A stretch of DNA of 64,000 nucleotides from Cognataquiflexum rubidum (GTDB lineage: Bacteria > Bacteroidota > Bacteroidia > Cytophagales > Cyclobacteriaceae), in the NCBI RefSeq assembly GCF_022538115.1, contig NZ_JAKZAL010000015.1, forward strand, positions 62,001 to 126,000, in the 5' to 3' direction. This document shows positions 34,071 to 43,350 of this stretch, one piece after another. The translations under genes were made by a program, and so were the position numbers. The notes beneath the pieces were generated by a model, which saw nothing but the letters and a program-made list of their open reading frames with translations, was not told the origin of the DNA and did no database searches. Numbering within the stretch: position 1 is the stretch's first letter; each line of letters begins with the position of its first letter.

Positions 34071-35417
34071 ATGCTTGACACCATCATCATTGGCGGAGGG
34101 TTCTCCGGGATTGCCGCCGCACGCATCCTCCACAAAACGAACAAATCCTTTATCGTACTTGAGACAAGGGAACGTCTGGGAGGAAGGGTTTACACCAAAA
34201 GATTTGAAAATGGACAATACTTGGATTTTGGCGGACAATGGATTGGCCCTACCCAAGACAGGATGTATGCACTCTGCAAAGAATACGGAGTGGATTATTA
34301 TGAGACTTACAACGAAGGCTACAATATCCTGGACTTTGATCAAAAAGTAAAAAAGTACAGAGGTTTGATCCCAAAAATCGACATCATCTCTCTACTCAAC
34401 CTCGATTGGTTATTGCGTAAAATGGAGAGGATGGCCAAAGGAATCCCTGCTTCCAAACCTTGGTCGCATCCCAAATCGGAAGCTTACGACAAAATCCTGC
34501 TTTCAGATTTTATAAAAAACAACAGCCTCACCAAGGCAAGCCATAAAATAATCACCTACGGTCTAGAGACTGTTTTTGCCTGCGAGCTCAACACCATTTC
34601 TTTACTTCATGCATTGTTTTATATCAAGTCAGGTCATAATTTAAATAGCCTTATCAGTATCAAAGATGGTGCACAACAGCATCGGATCGTGGGTGGCATG
34701 CAGACGCTTGTCGACAAAATAGCGTCTGAATTCCTCCCGAAGATCCTTTTTAATCACCCTGTTCGGTCCATTAAGCAGGACCAAAACAGCGTAATGGTTG
34801 CAGGTGACGGGTTTGAATTTGAAGCAAAAAATGTAATCATAGCCATTCCTCCACCACTTGCTGCCGAGATCAAATTTTCACCTGAGTTAGGTTCTCAAAA
34901 GTCTCAGATAATCAATCGGATAAGTATGGGTAAGGTAGGTAAATGTTTCATGGTCTATGAGAAGCCGTTTTGGCGGGATAAAAATTTCAGTGGACAGGCT
35001 TTGGCAGATGAGCATTCCCCATTTCAGACTTTTTTTGATTCTTCTCCTAAAAACAGTGAATACGGAGTTATCCTTGGTTTCACGATTGCGGACAGAGCGG
35101 AGAATTTTTTCAAAAAATCGCTTGACCAACGAAAACAGGCCATGCTGCAGAAGTTGATGGACTATTTTGGTGAGGAAGCCAAAAATCCGACAGCTTACCA
35201 TGATTTTACCATGACGGATGAAACCTGGAGCCGTGGCTGTTATGCGGGACTTTATCCCGTCGGCGGTTGGACCGAATTCCAAGATGCCTACTCCAAACCT
35301 GAAGGCAGGCTATTTTGGGCAGGGACGGAGGCTTCAGATGTCTGGTTTGGCTATATTGAAGGTGCCGTCAGAGCAGGAGAAAAAGCAGCACAAATGACAA
35401 TCGGAAATCCATCATGA
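34071..35417 (+). CDS. Flavin monoamine oxidase family protein
   Basis: 448 residues. FAD-binding Rossmann motif at the start (IIIGGGFSGIAAARIL, E in VLETRERLGGRVYTKRF), then GGQWIGPTQDRMYAL and the C-terminal FAD contact GRLFWAGTEASDVWFGYIEGAVRAGEKAA, all typical of amine oxidases that turn primary or secondary amines into aldehydes with H2O2. No signal peptide. The stop overlaps the start of the nitrilase gene (ATGA), and a C69 dipeptidase gene follows, which suggests amine/amide turnover. Confidence 0.9.
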   Translation: MLDTIIIGGGFSGIAAARILHKTNKSFIVLETRERLGGRVYTKRFENGQYLDFGGQWIGPTQDRMYALCKEYGVDYYETYNEGYNILDFDQKVKKYRGLIPKIDIISLLNLDWLLRKMERMAKGIPASKPWSHPKSEAYDKILLSDFIKNNSLTKASHKIITYGLETVFACELNTISLLHALFYIKSGHNLNSLISIKDGAQQHRIVGGMQTLVDKIASEFLPKILFNHPVRSIKQDQNSVMVAGDGFEFEAKNVIIAIPPPLAAEIKFSPELGSQKSQIINRISMGKVGKCFMVYEKPFWRDKNFSGQALADEHSPFQTFFDSSPKNSEYGVILGFTIADRAENFFKKSLDQRKQAMLQKLMDYFGEEAKNPTAYHDFTMTDETWSRGCYAGLYPVGGWTEFQDAYSKPEGRLFWAGTEASDVWFGYIEGAVRAGEKAAQMTIGNPS

Positions 35418-36544
35418 AAAAAATATTGCTCGTAATATCGGTATTTGTCCTGATTTGGGCCATTTGGGCAAACACCGGATTCCATCCTGAGCTGCCGGCC
35501 ATTACACCTGAAATCAGCGTGACTGAAAATATTTCCCCCATATCTTCTGACAGTATTCGGGGAAATGTGGTTGGAATCCAACCCTACATGCTGGAAACAG
35601 ATTATCTGACACAGCAACAATTTCAAGACAAATTGGAATCCTATTTCAAAGCAGCAAATGATCAGGGTTTTTTCAGGGAAAACACGATGGTCCTGCTTCC
35701 TGAGTATCTTGGGACTTGGTTGGTCATAGCAGAAGAAAAAAAATCGGTCGTCAACGCAGGAAACCTGACATGGGCCATGGCGCAATTGGTTTTGAGCCAT
35801 CCTTTCCGGTTTTCCACTTATTTTGGCAAATCAGAAAAAGAGTCGGATAGAATAGCTGCAGCTTTATTTAGAATGAAAGCTGAGAAAATGGCCAATATTT
35901 ACCAAAATGTTTTCAACCACCTTTCCAAAAAATATCAGGTTTATATTGCGGCAGGATCTATTCTGTTGCCTGGTCCGGAAATAAAGAATGGGATTTTGGA
36001 GGTTGACATTGAGGCGCCCATTTACAATACTTCTTTTGTTTTTACTCCCAAGGGAGACCTGATTCCCCAATCCATCAGAAAGGCATTTCCGATAGAATCC
36101 GAACACCCATTTGTAACCGCCTCGCCCACTTCCGACATTCCAACTTTTGATCTGCCTTTCGGAAAAATCGGTGTATTGGTTTGCGCTGATTCCTGGTATC
36201 CTGAATCCTATAAAGCCATTCATGGAGTGGAAGTTGTCTTGGTCAACTCCTATTGTGCGGTGGACGGGGCAATGGATGTTCCATGGGCAGGCTACAATGG
36301 AGCTCCCATGCCTAGTGATGTCGATCCCAATGACATCGGGAAATTGACGGAAAAGGAAGCCTGGATGAAATATGCCCTTCCGGGAAGAATCAGGAGCTCG
36401 GGTGCCAAAATAGGCGCAAATGTATTTTTACGAGGTCAATTGTGGGATTTGGGTACAGATGGCCAACCGTTTTTCATCAGAGGGGGAAAGTTATTGGAAA
36501 CCAAAAAAGCTGAAAAAGGAGGAATTTGGAACATGGATTTTTGA
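35414..36544 (+). CDS. Nitrilase-superfamily carbon-nitrogen hydrolase, membrane-anchored or exported
   Basis: 376 residues. An N-terminal hydrophobic segment (MKKILLVISVFVLIWAIWA) is unusual for the family and implies export or anchoring. The Glu-Lys-Cys triad is visible: Glu in MVLLPEYLGTW, Lys in QSIRKAFPIESEHP, Cys in GKIGVLVCADSWYPE. These enzymes hydrolyse amides, ureas or nitriles. It is translationally coupled to the preceding amine oxidase. Confidence 0.88.
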   Translation: MKKILLVISVFVLIWAIWANTGFHPELPAITPEISVTENISPISSDSIRGNVVGIQPYMLETDYLTQQQFQDKLESYFKAANDQGFFRENTMVLLPEYLGTWLVIAEEKKSVVNAGNLTWAMAQLVLSHPFRFSTYFGKSEKESDRIAAALFRMKAEKMANIYQNVFNHLSKKYQVYIAAGSILLPGPEIKNGILEVDIEAPIYNTSFVFTPKGDLIPQSIRKAFPIESEHPFVTASPTSDIPTFDLPFGKIGVLVCADSWYPESYKAIHGVEVVLVNSYCAVDGAMDVPWAGYNGAPMPSDVDPNDIGKLTEKEAWMKYALPGRIRSSGAKIGANVFLRGQLWDLGTDGQPFFIRGGKLLETKKAEKGGIWNMDF

Positions 36545-36574
36545 CCTTATCATATCTTAAATTAATCCCTAACT

Positions 36575-37840
36575 ATGTGCGATACCCTGGTTGCCCTTCC
36601 CCACTTTACCAAAAACAAAAACCTGATCTTTGCAAAAAATTCAGACCGCGAACCGGATGAAGCGCAGGCATTACAACATTTTCCAAGGATTTCCCAAAGG
36701 GAAAACATAAAAGGGTCCGAACAGAATCAAACGTTAAAGTGCACATATATTGAGATTCCACAAGTCAAGGAAATCTATGAAGTGCTGCTTTCCAAGCCAT
36801 TTCAAATGTGGGGAGCAGAAATGGGTATAAATGAATTTGGGGTTGTGATCGGTAATGAAGCCGTATTTACCAACGTCAAAATCCAAAAACAAAACACCGG
36901 ATTGACCGGAATGGACATGCTGAGGTTGGCATTGGAAAGGAGCCAAAATGCAGAGGAGGCGGTAAACTGTATCACTAACCTTTTGTCCCTCTATGGTCAA
37001 AACGCCTGTGGCGGTTACAAAAACAAGGATTTTTTCTACCACAACAGCTACATCATCGCTGATCCAAAAGAGGCCTACATCTTAGAGACAGCGGGTAAAT
37101 CATGGGCAAGCAGGAAAGTGGAAAGTTTCGCAAGTATTTCCAATGGTCTTGGCATAGGGACGGATTTTGAAAGTATCCATTTGGCAGAGGAAAAACGGAC
37201 TTTCCCATTTTCTTTGAAACCAAAAACCACTCCTTTTTCCTTTAGGGATTATTTCTCTGATTTCCTTTATACCAAAGTGGGGAGATCAAAAACCCGCCAA
37301 GCCTGCAGCAGCAACCTCCTTTCTGCAAGCAAAGGGGACTTTACAGCGGATAAAGCCATGCAAATCCTGAGAACCCATAACCTACCTGATCCTCAATTCA
37401 GTCCCAAAAAATGCAATACCTCCTCACTCTGCATGCATGCCACAGGACCGACTAATCCAAGTACTACCACAGGCAGTATGGTGGCAGAAATCCGTACAGG
37501 TCTTCCGTCCACTGTTTGGATGACAGGAACCTCCATGCCCTGTTTGTCGGTTTACATTCCTTTTTTTATGGGGACAAAAACATTGGAAAATTTCCTCCAA
37601 CCCAGAGCAAATCCGGACAATTCGTTGTGGTGGAAAGCTGAAAAAATCCATAGGTGGATTGGTGAGGATTATCAATTTCGGAAAACAGACTTTATTGCAG
37701 TAGCAAAAAAATTAGAGGAAAGCTTTTTGAAAGAAGAAAAAAACCTCCTCCAATCCGGCGCCAATTCCTCTCAACCTGAGGCATTCAGTAGAAATTGTCT
37801 CCATGCCGTGATAGACATGTATTCCAATTTTCAAATCTGA
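36575..37840 (+). CDS. Secernin-type C69 dipeptidase
   Basis: 421 residues, starting MCDTLVALPHFTKNKNLIFAKNSDREPDEAQAL. In family C69 the initiator Met is removed and Cys2 becomes the N-terminal nucleophile (Ntn hydrolase). GAEMGINEFGVVIGNEAVFT and the YIIADPKEAYILETAGKSWA block match the family. No export signal, as expected since the Cys must be exposed by Met removal. It starts 30 bp after the nitrilase stop. Confidence 0.9.
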   Translation: MCDTLVALPHFTKNKNLIFAKNSDREPDEAQALQHFPRISQRENIKGSEQNQTLKCTYIEIPQVKEIYEVLLSKPFQMWGAEMGINEFGVVIGNEAVFTNVKIQKQNTGLTGMDMLRLALERSQNAEEAVNCITNLLSLYGQNACGGYKNKDFFYHNSYIIADPKEAYILETAGKSWASRKVESFASISNGLGIGTDFESIHLAEEKRTFPFSLKPKTTPFSFRDYFSDFLYTKVGRSKTRQACSSNLLSASKGDFTADKAMQILRTHNLPDPQFSPKKCNTSSLCMHATGPTNPSTTTGSMVAEIRTGLPSTVWMTGTSMPCLSVYIPFFMGTKTLENFLQPRANPDNSLWWKAEKIHRWIGEDYQFRKTDFIAVAKKLEESFLKEEKNLLQSGANSSQPEAFSRNCLHAVIDMYSNFQI

Positions 37841-37888
37841 ATTCCACCCTTATTGACAAAATCCCATTTCACCTAAATATAGAACCAA

Positions 37889-37923
37889 AAAAGCCCTTCC
37901 GATATTGAATCAAAAGGGCTTTT
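37889..37923. terminator. Bidirectional terminator between convergent operons
   Basis: AAAAGCCCTT / AAGGGCTTTT, 15-nt loop, A/T runs on both sides; between the C69 stop (37840) and the MlaD-type stop (37943). Confidence 0.8.
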
Positions 37924-37942
37924 CTAATATTTGGATCTTTCT

Positions 37943-38926
37943 TTAATTGTTTCCTGCAGCTTTGGCATCTGCTTTTGCTTTTTTCTTGAATCCTCCTCTA
38001 AATGGCCAAGTATATTCCAAAGCTTCTAAGCCTCTATTCAGGTTCAAAGTTGAACTGTCAACATTCACCATGGTGCTTTTTAGATTTTGGGCAAACTCGG
38101 GGTCGTTCAATAACATACCCACTGCGTTGTTCTGATCATCAAGTTTTTCAGAAACCTTGTTCAGGTTGTCTGTCAGGGCTTTTGTGTTTTCGGCTGTAGC
38201 CTGCAACTCACCCACTGTCGCTTTGAGGTTTGCAAAAGTCTCCCTATCGTTGGTAATATCATACAGCAAGGTGCCTTTTTGGTTCAGACTTGAGGAAAAT
38301 TGACCGAGGTCGCCCATCATTTTGTTGCTTTTGGCAGTAGCTGCTTCTAAGTTTGAAAGGGTATTTTTAAAATTCTCAGCGATCACACTATCGGTCATTA
38401 CTGCACCCACAATACCTTTGCCCTCTGCAATTTTAGTGGTAAGTACTTTTAAGTTTTCTGTTATGGTGACAAGGTTTTTATTATTCTCCTGCAAGGTTTC
38501 CATCATTTTATCGGTGTCCAGAGGCATGATCGCTGTCAGCCTGTCGCCATCTTCTACAGCAGGGGCATTTGTTGTTCCCCCGTAGATCACAATGATTTTA
38601 TTTCCAATCAAACCATCCGAACCAATCGTGGCCTGAGAATCTTTGCGGATATAGTCTTTGACTTTTTCCTCCACGCTCATAACTATTTCGACTTGGGATT
38701 CCCCATAAAAATTGATCTTTCTGACAGTGCCGATCTTGACACCTGAAAACCAAACGTTATTCCCTGTCTGCAATCCTCCGATATCATCAAAAACGGCATT
38801 GAGCTTTATACTTTTCACAAATTTCTTCTGCTGTCCCCCCATAGTGAGGACCGCTCCTATGAAGATGATGATCCCGATCAGGACAAAAACGCCAACGATC
38901 ACGGATTTTTTATTGTCATTTCTCAT
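37943..38926 (-). CDS. mlaD: MlaD-type MCE-domain lipid transport protein
   Basis: 327 residues. One N-terminal anchor (KSVIVGVFVLIGIIIFIGAVLTMG) then the MCE domain (about 38-115: LNAVFDDIGGLQTGNNVWFSGVKIGTVRKINF), followed by a long helical tail (AAEGKGIVGAVMTD..., EAATAKSNKMMGDLGQFS..., GELQATAENTKALTDNLNKVSEKLDDQ). In Gram-negatives MlaD forms hexamers that carry phospholipids across the periplasm. It is the last gene of a three-gene operon; start and preceding stop overlap by 1 bp. The Mla naming is by family. Confidence 0.9.
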   Translation of the reverse strand: MRNDNKKSVIVGVFVLIGIIIFIGAVLTMGGQQKKFVKSIKLNAVFDDIGGLQTGNNVWFSGVKIGTVRKINFYGESQVEIVMSVEEKVKDYIRKDSQATIGSDGLIGNKIIVIYGGTTNAPAVEDGDRLTAIMPLDTDKMMETLQENNKNLVTITENLKVLTTKIAEGKGIVGAVMTDSVIAENFKNTLSNLEAATAKSNKMMGDLGQFSSSLNQKGTLLYDITNDRETFANLKATVGELQATAENTKALTDNLNKVSEKLDDQNNAVGMLLNDPEFAQNLKSTMVNVDSSTLNLNRGLEALEYTWPFRGGFKKKAKADAKAAGNN

Positions 38927-39684
38927 TATCTGATAAAATTATAGTCGTAAAATGATTTCACTTGTTTGTCGGTGGCTTCTTCAAATACCTTCTCAAAAGT
39001 TCCTACCGATGCAAAACGGCCTTTAATCAATACAGCCATCCTGTCTCCTGTCTGTTTGGCGCAGGTAAGGTCGTGTGTAATCACGATAGAAGAGGTTTTA
39101 TACCTTTCCCTTACCTCGTTGATCAGGTTGTTAATTTCGATACAGGTTACCGGATCCAAGCCTGCGGTAGGCTCATCGTACAGCATGATTTCAGGATTGA
39201 GAATAAGCGTCCTTGCGATACCGATTCTTTTCTTCTGTCCACCCGAAAGCTCAGAGGGCATTTGGTTGATGGTATTCGGCAAAGCCACTGCCTCCAATAA
39301 TTCCTCCACCTTAAAATCGATTTCTTTCCTTGTCAGGTTTTTGACATTTCTGACCAAAGGAAACTCAAGGTTTTCCCTTACAGTCATACTATCATACAAA
39401 GCAGATGCCTGAAATGAAAAGCCAATTCTTAGACGCAATTTATTAAGCTCCTTCAAATTGAGCTTTAGGGTGTCAATGCCAAATATTTTGATTGTGCCCT
39501 TGTCTTGCTTGAGTAGGCCGACCATGATTTTGATCAATACAGACTTACCACTTCCTGATTTCCCTAGCACCACCAGATTCTCTCCTTTATACAAATCAAG
39601 GTCTACATTTCTGAGGACATGGTTTTCGCCAAAGGATTTGACCAAACCGGTGATCTCTACGACTTTTTCTTGTTCGTTAAGCAT
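38926..39684 (-). CDS. mlaF: MlaF-type ABC ATPase
   Basis: 252 residues from the Met at 39684 (MLNEQEKVVEITGLV); the frame starts at 39696. Walker A GKSGSGKS, Q-loop FSFQASALYDSMTV, signature LSGGQKKRIGIAR, Walker B IMLYDEPTAGLDP, H-loop SIVITHDL. Drives the lipid transporter with the permease upstream, whose 3' end it overlaps by 8 bp, and the MCE protein downstream. Confidence 0.92.
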   Translation of the reverse strand: MLNEQEKVVEITGLVKSFGENHVLRNVDLDLYKGENLVVLGKSGSGKSVLIKIMVGLLKQDKGTIKIFGIDTLKLNLKELNKLRLRIGFSFQASALYDSMTVRENLEFPLVRNVKNLTRKEIDFKVEELLEAVALPNTINQMPSELSGGQKKRIGIARTLILNPEIMLYDEPTAGLDPVTCIEINNLINEVRERYKTSSIVITHDLTCAKQTGDRMAVLIKGRFASVGTFEKVFEEATDKQVKSFYDYNFIR

Positions 39685-40474
39685 ATCGGATGGCATTTAC
39701 AATTTGCATGATCAAAAGCTCCTCCACAAAGATCAGGAACATAGACATTACTACTGCCGCGTTGGCTGCCTGCCCTACACCCTCTGTTCCTCTGGATGAA
39801 TTATATCCTTTATAGCATCCCACTATACCGATGGTAAAACCGAATACGATTGACTTGATCACCGAAGAGAATATATCCAAAAAGGAAACTGCCTCAAATA
39901 CCTGAACAAAAAAGGTAGACAAACTGACAAGCTCATTCGCATTTACACTTGCAAATGACCCCATCAAGGCCACGAAATCTGTGTACATGACCAATACAGG
40001 TATCATGAATGTAGCTGCTAAAGTCCTTGTGATTACAAGGTATTTGAAGGGATTGATCGCTGAAACTTCCATGGCGTCGATTTGCTCAGTCACATTCATA
40101 GACCCTATTTCAGCACCGATACTCGAGCCAACTTTTCCGGAGGCAATCAATGCTGTAACCAACGGTCCCAAGGCTCTCACCACTGCGATAGAAATCAGGG
40201 AAGGCAACCAAGAGGTAGCTCCAAATTCTGCCAATGACGGGCGTGATTGGTTGGTAAACACAATGCCTATAATGAAGCCGGTCAGGGATATCAAAGGCAG
40301 AGACCGGTATCCGATTTCATAGCATTGTCTCAGGACTTCTTTAAACTCATATGGGGGAAACCAAACTTCCTTAAAAAACCTTTTGACGAATGAAAAAGCT
40401 TTTGCCATACCGGTAAAAAACTCATCCAGATTTTTGGATATTATAGGTTTATCTACCTTTTTGATTTTTGACAT
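39677..40474 (-). CDS. mlaE: MlaE-type ABC permease
   Basis: 265 residues, five to six helices, with the MlaE core (LPLISLTGFIIGIVFTNQSRPSL, VRALGPLVTALIASGKVGSSIGAEIGSMNVTEQIDAMEVSAINPFKYLVITRTLAATFMIP). E-x-Q-I-D-A is the conserved family loop. First gene of the mlaEFD-like operon, which maintains outer-membrane lipid asymmetry or imports lipids. Confidence 0.92.
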   Translation of the reverse strand: MSKIKKVDKPIISKNLDEFFTGMAKAFSFVKRFFKEVWFPPYEFKEVLRQCYEIGYRSLPLISLTGFIIGIVFTNQSRPSLAEFGATSWLPSLISIAVVRALGPLVTALIASGKVGSSIGAEIGSMNVTEQIDAMEVSAINPFKYLVITRTLAATFMIPVLVMYTDFVALMGSFASVNANELVSLSTFFVQVFEAVSFLDIFSSVIKSIVFGFTIGIVGCYKGYNSSRGTEGVGQAANAAVVMSMFLIFVEELLIMQIVNAIRYA

Positions 40475-40527
40475 AAATAGTTAAAATTCATTGCTCTAAT
40501 CTAAACAAATCCAATTGTTTCTTAGGA

Positions 40528-40896
40528 TTATGTTCCCAATATTTCAGTCAATACTTCGTTGCTCAAAGGCTTGACCAAAAAGCCCGACACCAGCGGGTAC
40601 CCATGGCTTTTTTCGACATCCATAGGATCCATAGAGGAAGTTAGCATTTTGACCGGGAAATTCTTGTTCATTTTATCGAGTTCATCCAAAAAATCCCAAC
40701 CCTGCATCTCAGGCATATTGACATCCAGGATCAAAAGATCTGTGTCGTTGTCTTTCAGCCATCCCAATGCATCATAAGGATTTTCAAAAAACAAAAGGTC
40801 GATTTCAGGATTGATCCTCAAGATGTTTTTCCGATTGATCATGTGTTGGATCTTGTCATCATCCACAAAAATCAATTTGTTGATAGGCTTTATCAT
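40528..40896 (-). CDS. Single-domain response regulator
   Basis: 122 residues, one receiver domain with no output domain. Acidic pocket in LIFVDDDKIQ, phosphoacceptor Asp in LLILDVNMPEMQGW, switch Thr/Ser in KMLTSSMDP, conserved Lys in GFLVKPLSNE. It probably acts by protein contact or as a phosphate shuttle. 53 bp upstream of the mlaE start on the same strand, so it may be transcribed with it. No kinase in the window. Confidence 0.9.
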   Translation of the reverse strand: MIKPINKLIFVDDDKIQHMINRKNILRINPEIDLLFFENPYDALGWLKDNDTDLLILDVNMPEMQGWDFLDELDKMNKNFPVKMLTSSMDPMDVEKSHGYPLVSGFLVKPLSNEVLTEILGT

Positions 40897-41395
40897 TTTC
40901 TAAAAAGATTGATCTAAACAAGCAACTAAACAATCAAATTCTTTTTCCTTTCATCCGAAGTCCTTGGAGGTCTTATCCGGGTTGGGAAAGTTTTATGACT
41001 GTTTACAAATATAACACCATAATCAATGTTTCGGGAAAGATTTTGATTAAATGAGTTTTTAGCTTTGTCTAATCTTTTTAGATAAACCAAATTAAGCTAA
41101 GGCTAAATGTGTTTTAAAAAATTTAAAATCAATTACTTACGGTAATTTTATTAAACTGAATTTAACAATTTTGTCTACACTTTTTTGAATGTATCCCAAA
41201 AAAATTATTGGCTAATTACTCCATTTCAACTTTGGATGCCCTTCTTCCAAACCATCCAGAATTTCGGAATACCCTGAAAAAATCTCTTGATTTATATAAA
41301 TTGCTACTTAATATCCAGGTCGGTTTTACAGCCAAACTACTACCCTGTTCCAAAACGAAATTCAAAAAAATCCCAATAACCCAAAACCAAGCATA
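40897..41395. other. Gene-free AT-rich stretch between divergent genes
   Basis: 499 bp. A perfect TAGCTTTG (-7 type) sits on the plus strand at 41060-41067, about 330 bp before the YciI gene; a -33 TTTG lies only 14 bp upstream, so function is doubtful. The one sizeable frame (41208-41396) has no supporting features. Confidence 0.4.
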
Positions 41396-41854
41396 ATGAA
41401 AACTTACTTCCTGATTGTCCTTTTCTCCTTTTCGATAGGGGTATTTCCCGTCATGGCACAAGATGAAAATTATGATTCAGATCTCGCCGAAAAACTAAAA
41501 GCTGACGACCTGGGTATGAAAAAATACGTCATGGCTTTTCTTTATTCAGGTGACCGCGCAGCTGAATATACCAAGGAGGAAAGGGCAGAAATCCAAAAAG
41601 GTCATATGGACAACATAACCAAATTGGCAGAAATGGGTAAACTGATCCTAGCCGGTCCATTTTTCGGCAACGAATCCCTAAGAGGAATTTTTATTTTTGA
41701 TGTGGAGACCAAGGAAGAAGCTACTGCGCTGACCAACACTGACCCCGCAATCATTGCAGGCGTACTTAAAATGGAGCTTAAAGAATGGTATGGATCGGCA
41801 GCGGTGATGATGATTCCTGAAATCCATTCCAAACTCCAAAAGCCAAAAAATTGA
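41396..41854 (+). CDS. Exported YciI-like protein
   Basis: 152 residues: signal peptide (MKTYFLIVLFSFSIGVFPVMAQ) and a YCII-related domain (about 42-135) with KKYVMAFLYSGDRA, HMDNITKLAEMGKLILAGPFFG, RGIFIFDVETKEEATALTNTDPAIIAGV. The family has a conserved His (here in GHMDN) and an Asp before the last strand. Most YciI proteins are cytoplasmic; the exported form is common in Bacteroidota. Function is not established. Confidence 0.85.
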   Translation: MKTYFLIVLFSFSIGVFPVMAQDENYDSDLAEKLKADDLGMKKYVMAFLYSGDRAAEYTKEERAEIQKGHMDNITKLAEMGKLILAGPFFGNESLRGIFIFDVETKEEATALTNTDPAIIAGVLKMELKEWYGSAAVMMIPEIHSKLQKPKN

Positions 41855-42006
41855 TTTTGGAAAAATCCGGTTTTTTTTCTCGGAAAGGATTTCAAGGAGA
41901 GGAATTATTCTCCATAATAATACCCGGATTACTGCCAAAACATTACCAAAATTTTAAAATTCCAATCTTCTGGTTAGTTTTAAACAGCTAACTCTAAAAC
42001 CTATAT

Positions 42007-43350
42007 ATGCAAAGCAAAAACTACGTTTTGTTCTTATCCATCACCGCGGCATTGGGTGGATTCTTATTTGGATTTGATACCGCTGTGATTTCAGGTGCAG
42101 AACGGGATATCCAAAAACTTTGGAACCTTGATGATTGGAGTCATGGCATGGCCGTAGCGGTAGCATTGTATGGGACAGTATTTGGTGCATTGTTTGGGGG
42201 TATACCTGCTGATAAATTTGGTAGGAAAAATTCCCTGATCTGGATCGGTGTTTTCTATTTGGTTTCAGCTGTAGGTTCTGCCTTGGCAAACGACGTTAAT
42301 ACATTTATGTTCTTTCGCTTTCTCGGAGGCTTGGGTGTAGGTGCTTCTTCTGTTGTCGCCCCTATGTACATTTCAGAAATCGCCCCTGCCAAGAGAAGGG
42401 GACAATTGGTTGCTTTGTATCAATTCAACATTGTGTTTGGTATCCTGATGGCTTATTTCTCCAATTACCTCATCGGTACTGCTAATGTGAATGAGGCATG
42501 GCGATGGATGCTTGGAGTGGAAGCAATCCCTGCTCTGATCTACAGTGTTTTGATCCTCAAAGTCCCAAAAAGTCCAAGGTGGTTGATCGCAAAAAAACAA
42601 GATTATGATACAGCGAGAGAAATACTCACCAAAACAGATCCTGAGGGTGTAGATGAAGCCATGGAACTCGCCATAGCTGAAAGTAAGGAAATCAAAGGCA
42701 AAATCTCAGTCTCAACCCTTTTCAATTCAAAGTTTAGGAAAATCTCCTTTTTTGCTTTCCTGATGGCATTTTTCAATCAGATGTCAGGGATTAATGCCAT
42801 TATCTATTTTGCGCCAAGGGTCTTTGAATCTGCCGGGATATCTACTGAAGACGCACTTTTTTCTACCATTGGGATCGGTGTTATCAACCTTGTGGCAACA
42901 ATGTTCGGCCTTTATCTTATTGACAGAATCGGAAGAAAAATGCTGATGTATATCGGTTCAGTAGGCTATATCATATCACTTTCCTTAATGGCTTACAGTT
43001 ATTTTGGCGGCGTGATCTCCCCGCAACTTCTCCCCTATTTCGTTTTTGGTTTCATTGCCTCTCATGCCATTGGACAGGGATCGGTGATATGGGTATTTAT
43101 AGCCGAGATCTTCCCAAATGAGCTCCGAGCCTTTGGGCAGTCATTGGGTTCATTTACCCATTGGATTTTGGCGGCTGTAGTAGCCAATATTTTCCCCTAC
43201 TTTGCCAATACCTATGGGGCAGGAAATATCTTTGCCTTCTTTGCCCTGATGATGGTATTACAATTACTTTGGGTAATCTTCAGAATGCCCGAAACCAAAG
43301 GAAAATCCTTGGAAGAAATTCAAAAAGAACTACAAAAAAGCCATGTCTAA
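42007..43350 (+). CDS. Sugar porter family MFS transporter
   Basis: 447 residues, 12 helices. Sugar-porter signatures: GFDTAVISGAERDI in helix 1, DKFGRKNSL after helix 2, VPKSPRWL before the central loop, QMSGINAIIYFAPRVF in helix 7, and PETKGKSLEEI at the end. Proton-coupled uptake of a hexose, with fructose or glucose implied by the kinase gene that overlaps its last 8 bp. Confidence 0.92.
   Translation: MQSKNYVLFLSITAALGGFLFGFDTAVISGAERDIQKLWNLDDWSHGMAVAVALYGTVFGALFGGIPADKFGRKNSLIWIGVFYLVSAVGSALANDVNTFMFFRFLGGLGVGASSVVAPMYISEIAPAKRRGQLVALYQFNIVFGILMAYFSNYLIGTANVNEAWRWMLGVEAIPALIYSVLILKVPKSPRWLIAKKQDYDTAREILTKTDPEGVDEAMELAIAESKEIKGKISVSTLFNSKFRKISFFAFLMAFFNQMSGINAIIYFAPRVFESAGISTEDALFSTIGIGVINLVATMFGLYLIDRIGRKMLMYIGSVGYIISLSLMAYSYFGGVISPQLLPYFVFGFIASHAIGQGSVIWVFIAEIFPNELRAFGQSLGSFTHWILAAVVANIFPYFANTYGAGNIFAFFALMMVLQLLWVIFRMPETKGKSLEEIQKELQKSHV

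Noticed and set aside
41208-41396. 62-residue frame upstream of the YciI gene
   Set aside because: It uses a TTG start, is of low complexity, and ends exactly at the next gene's start with no family likeness; chance frame more likely.
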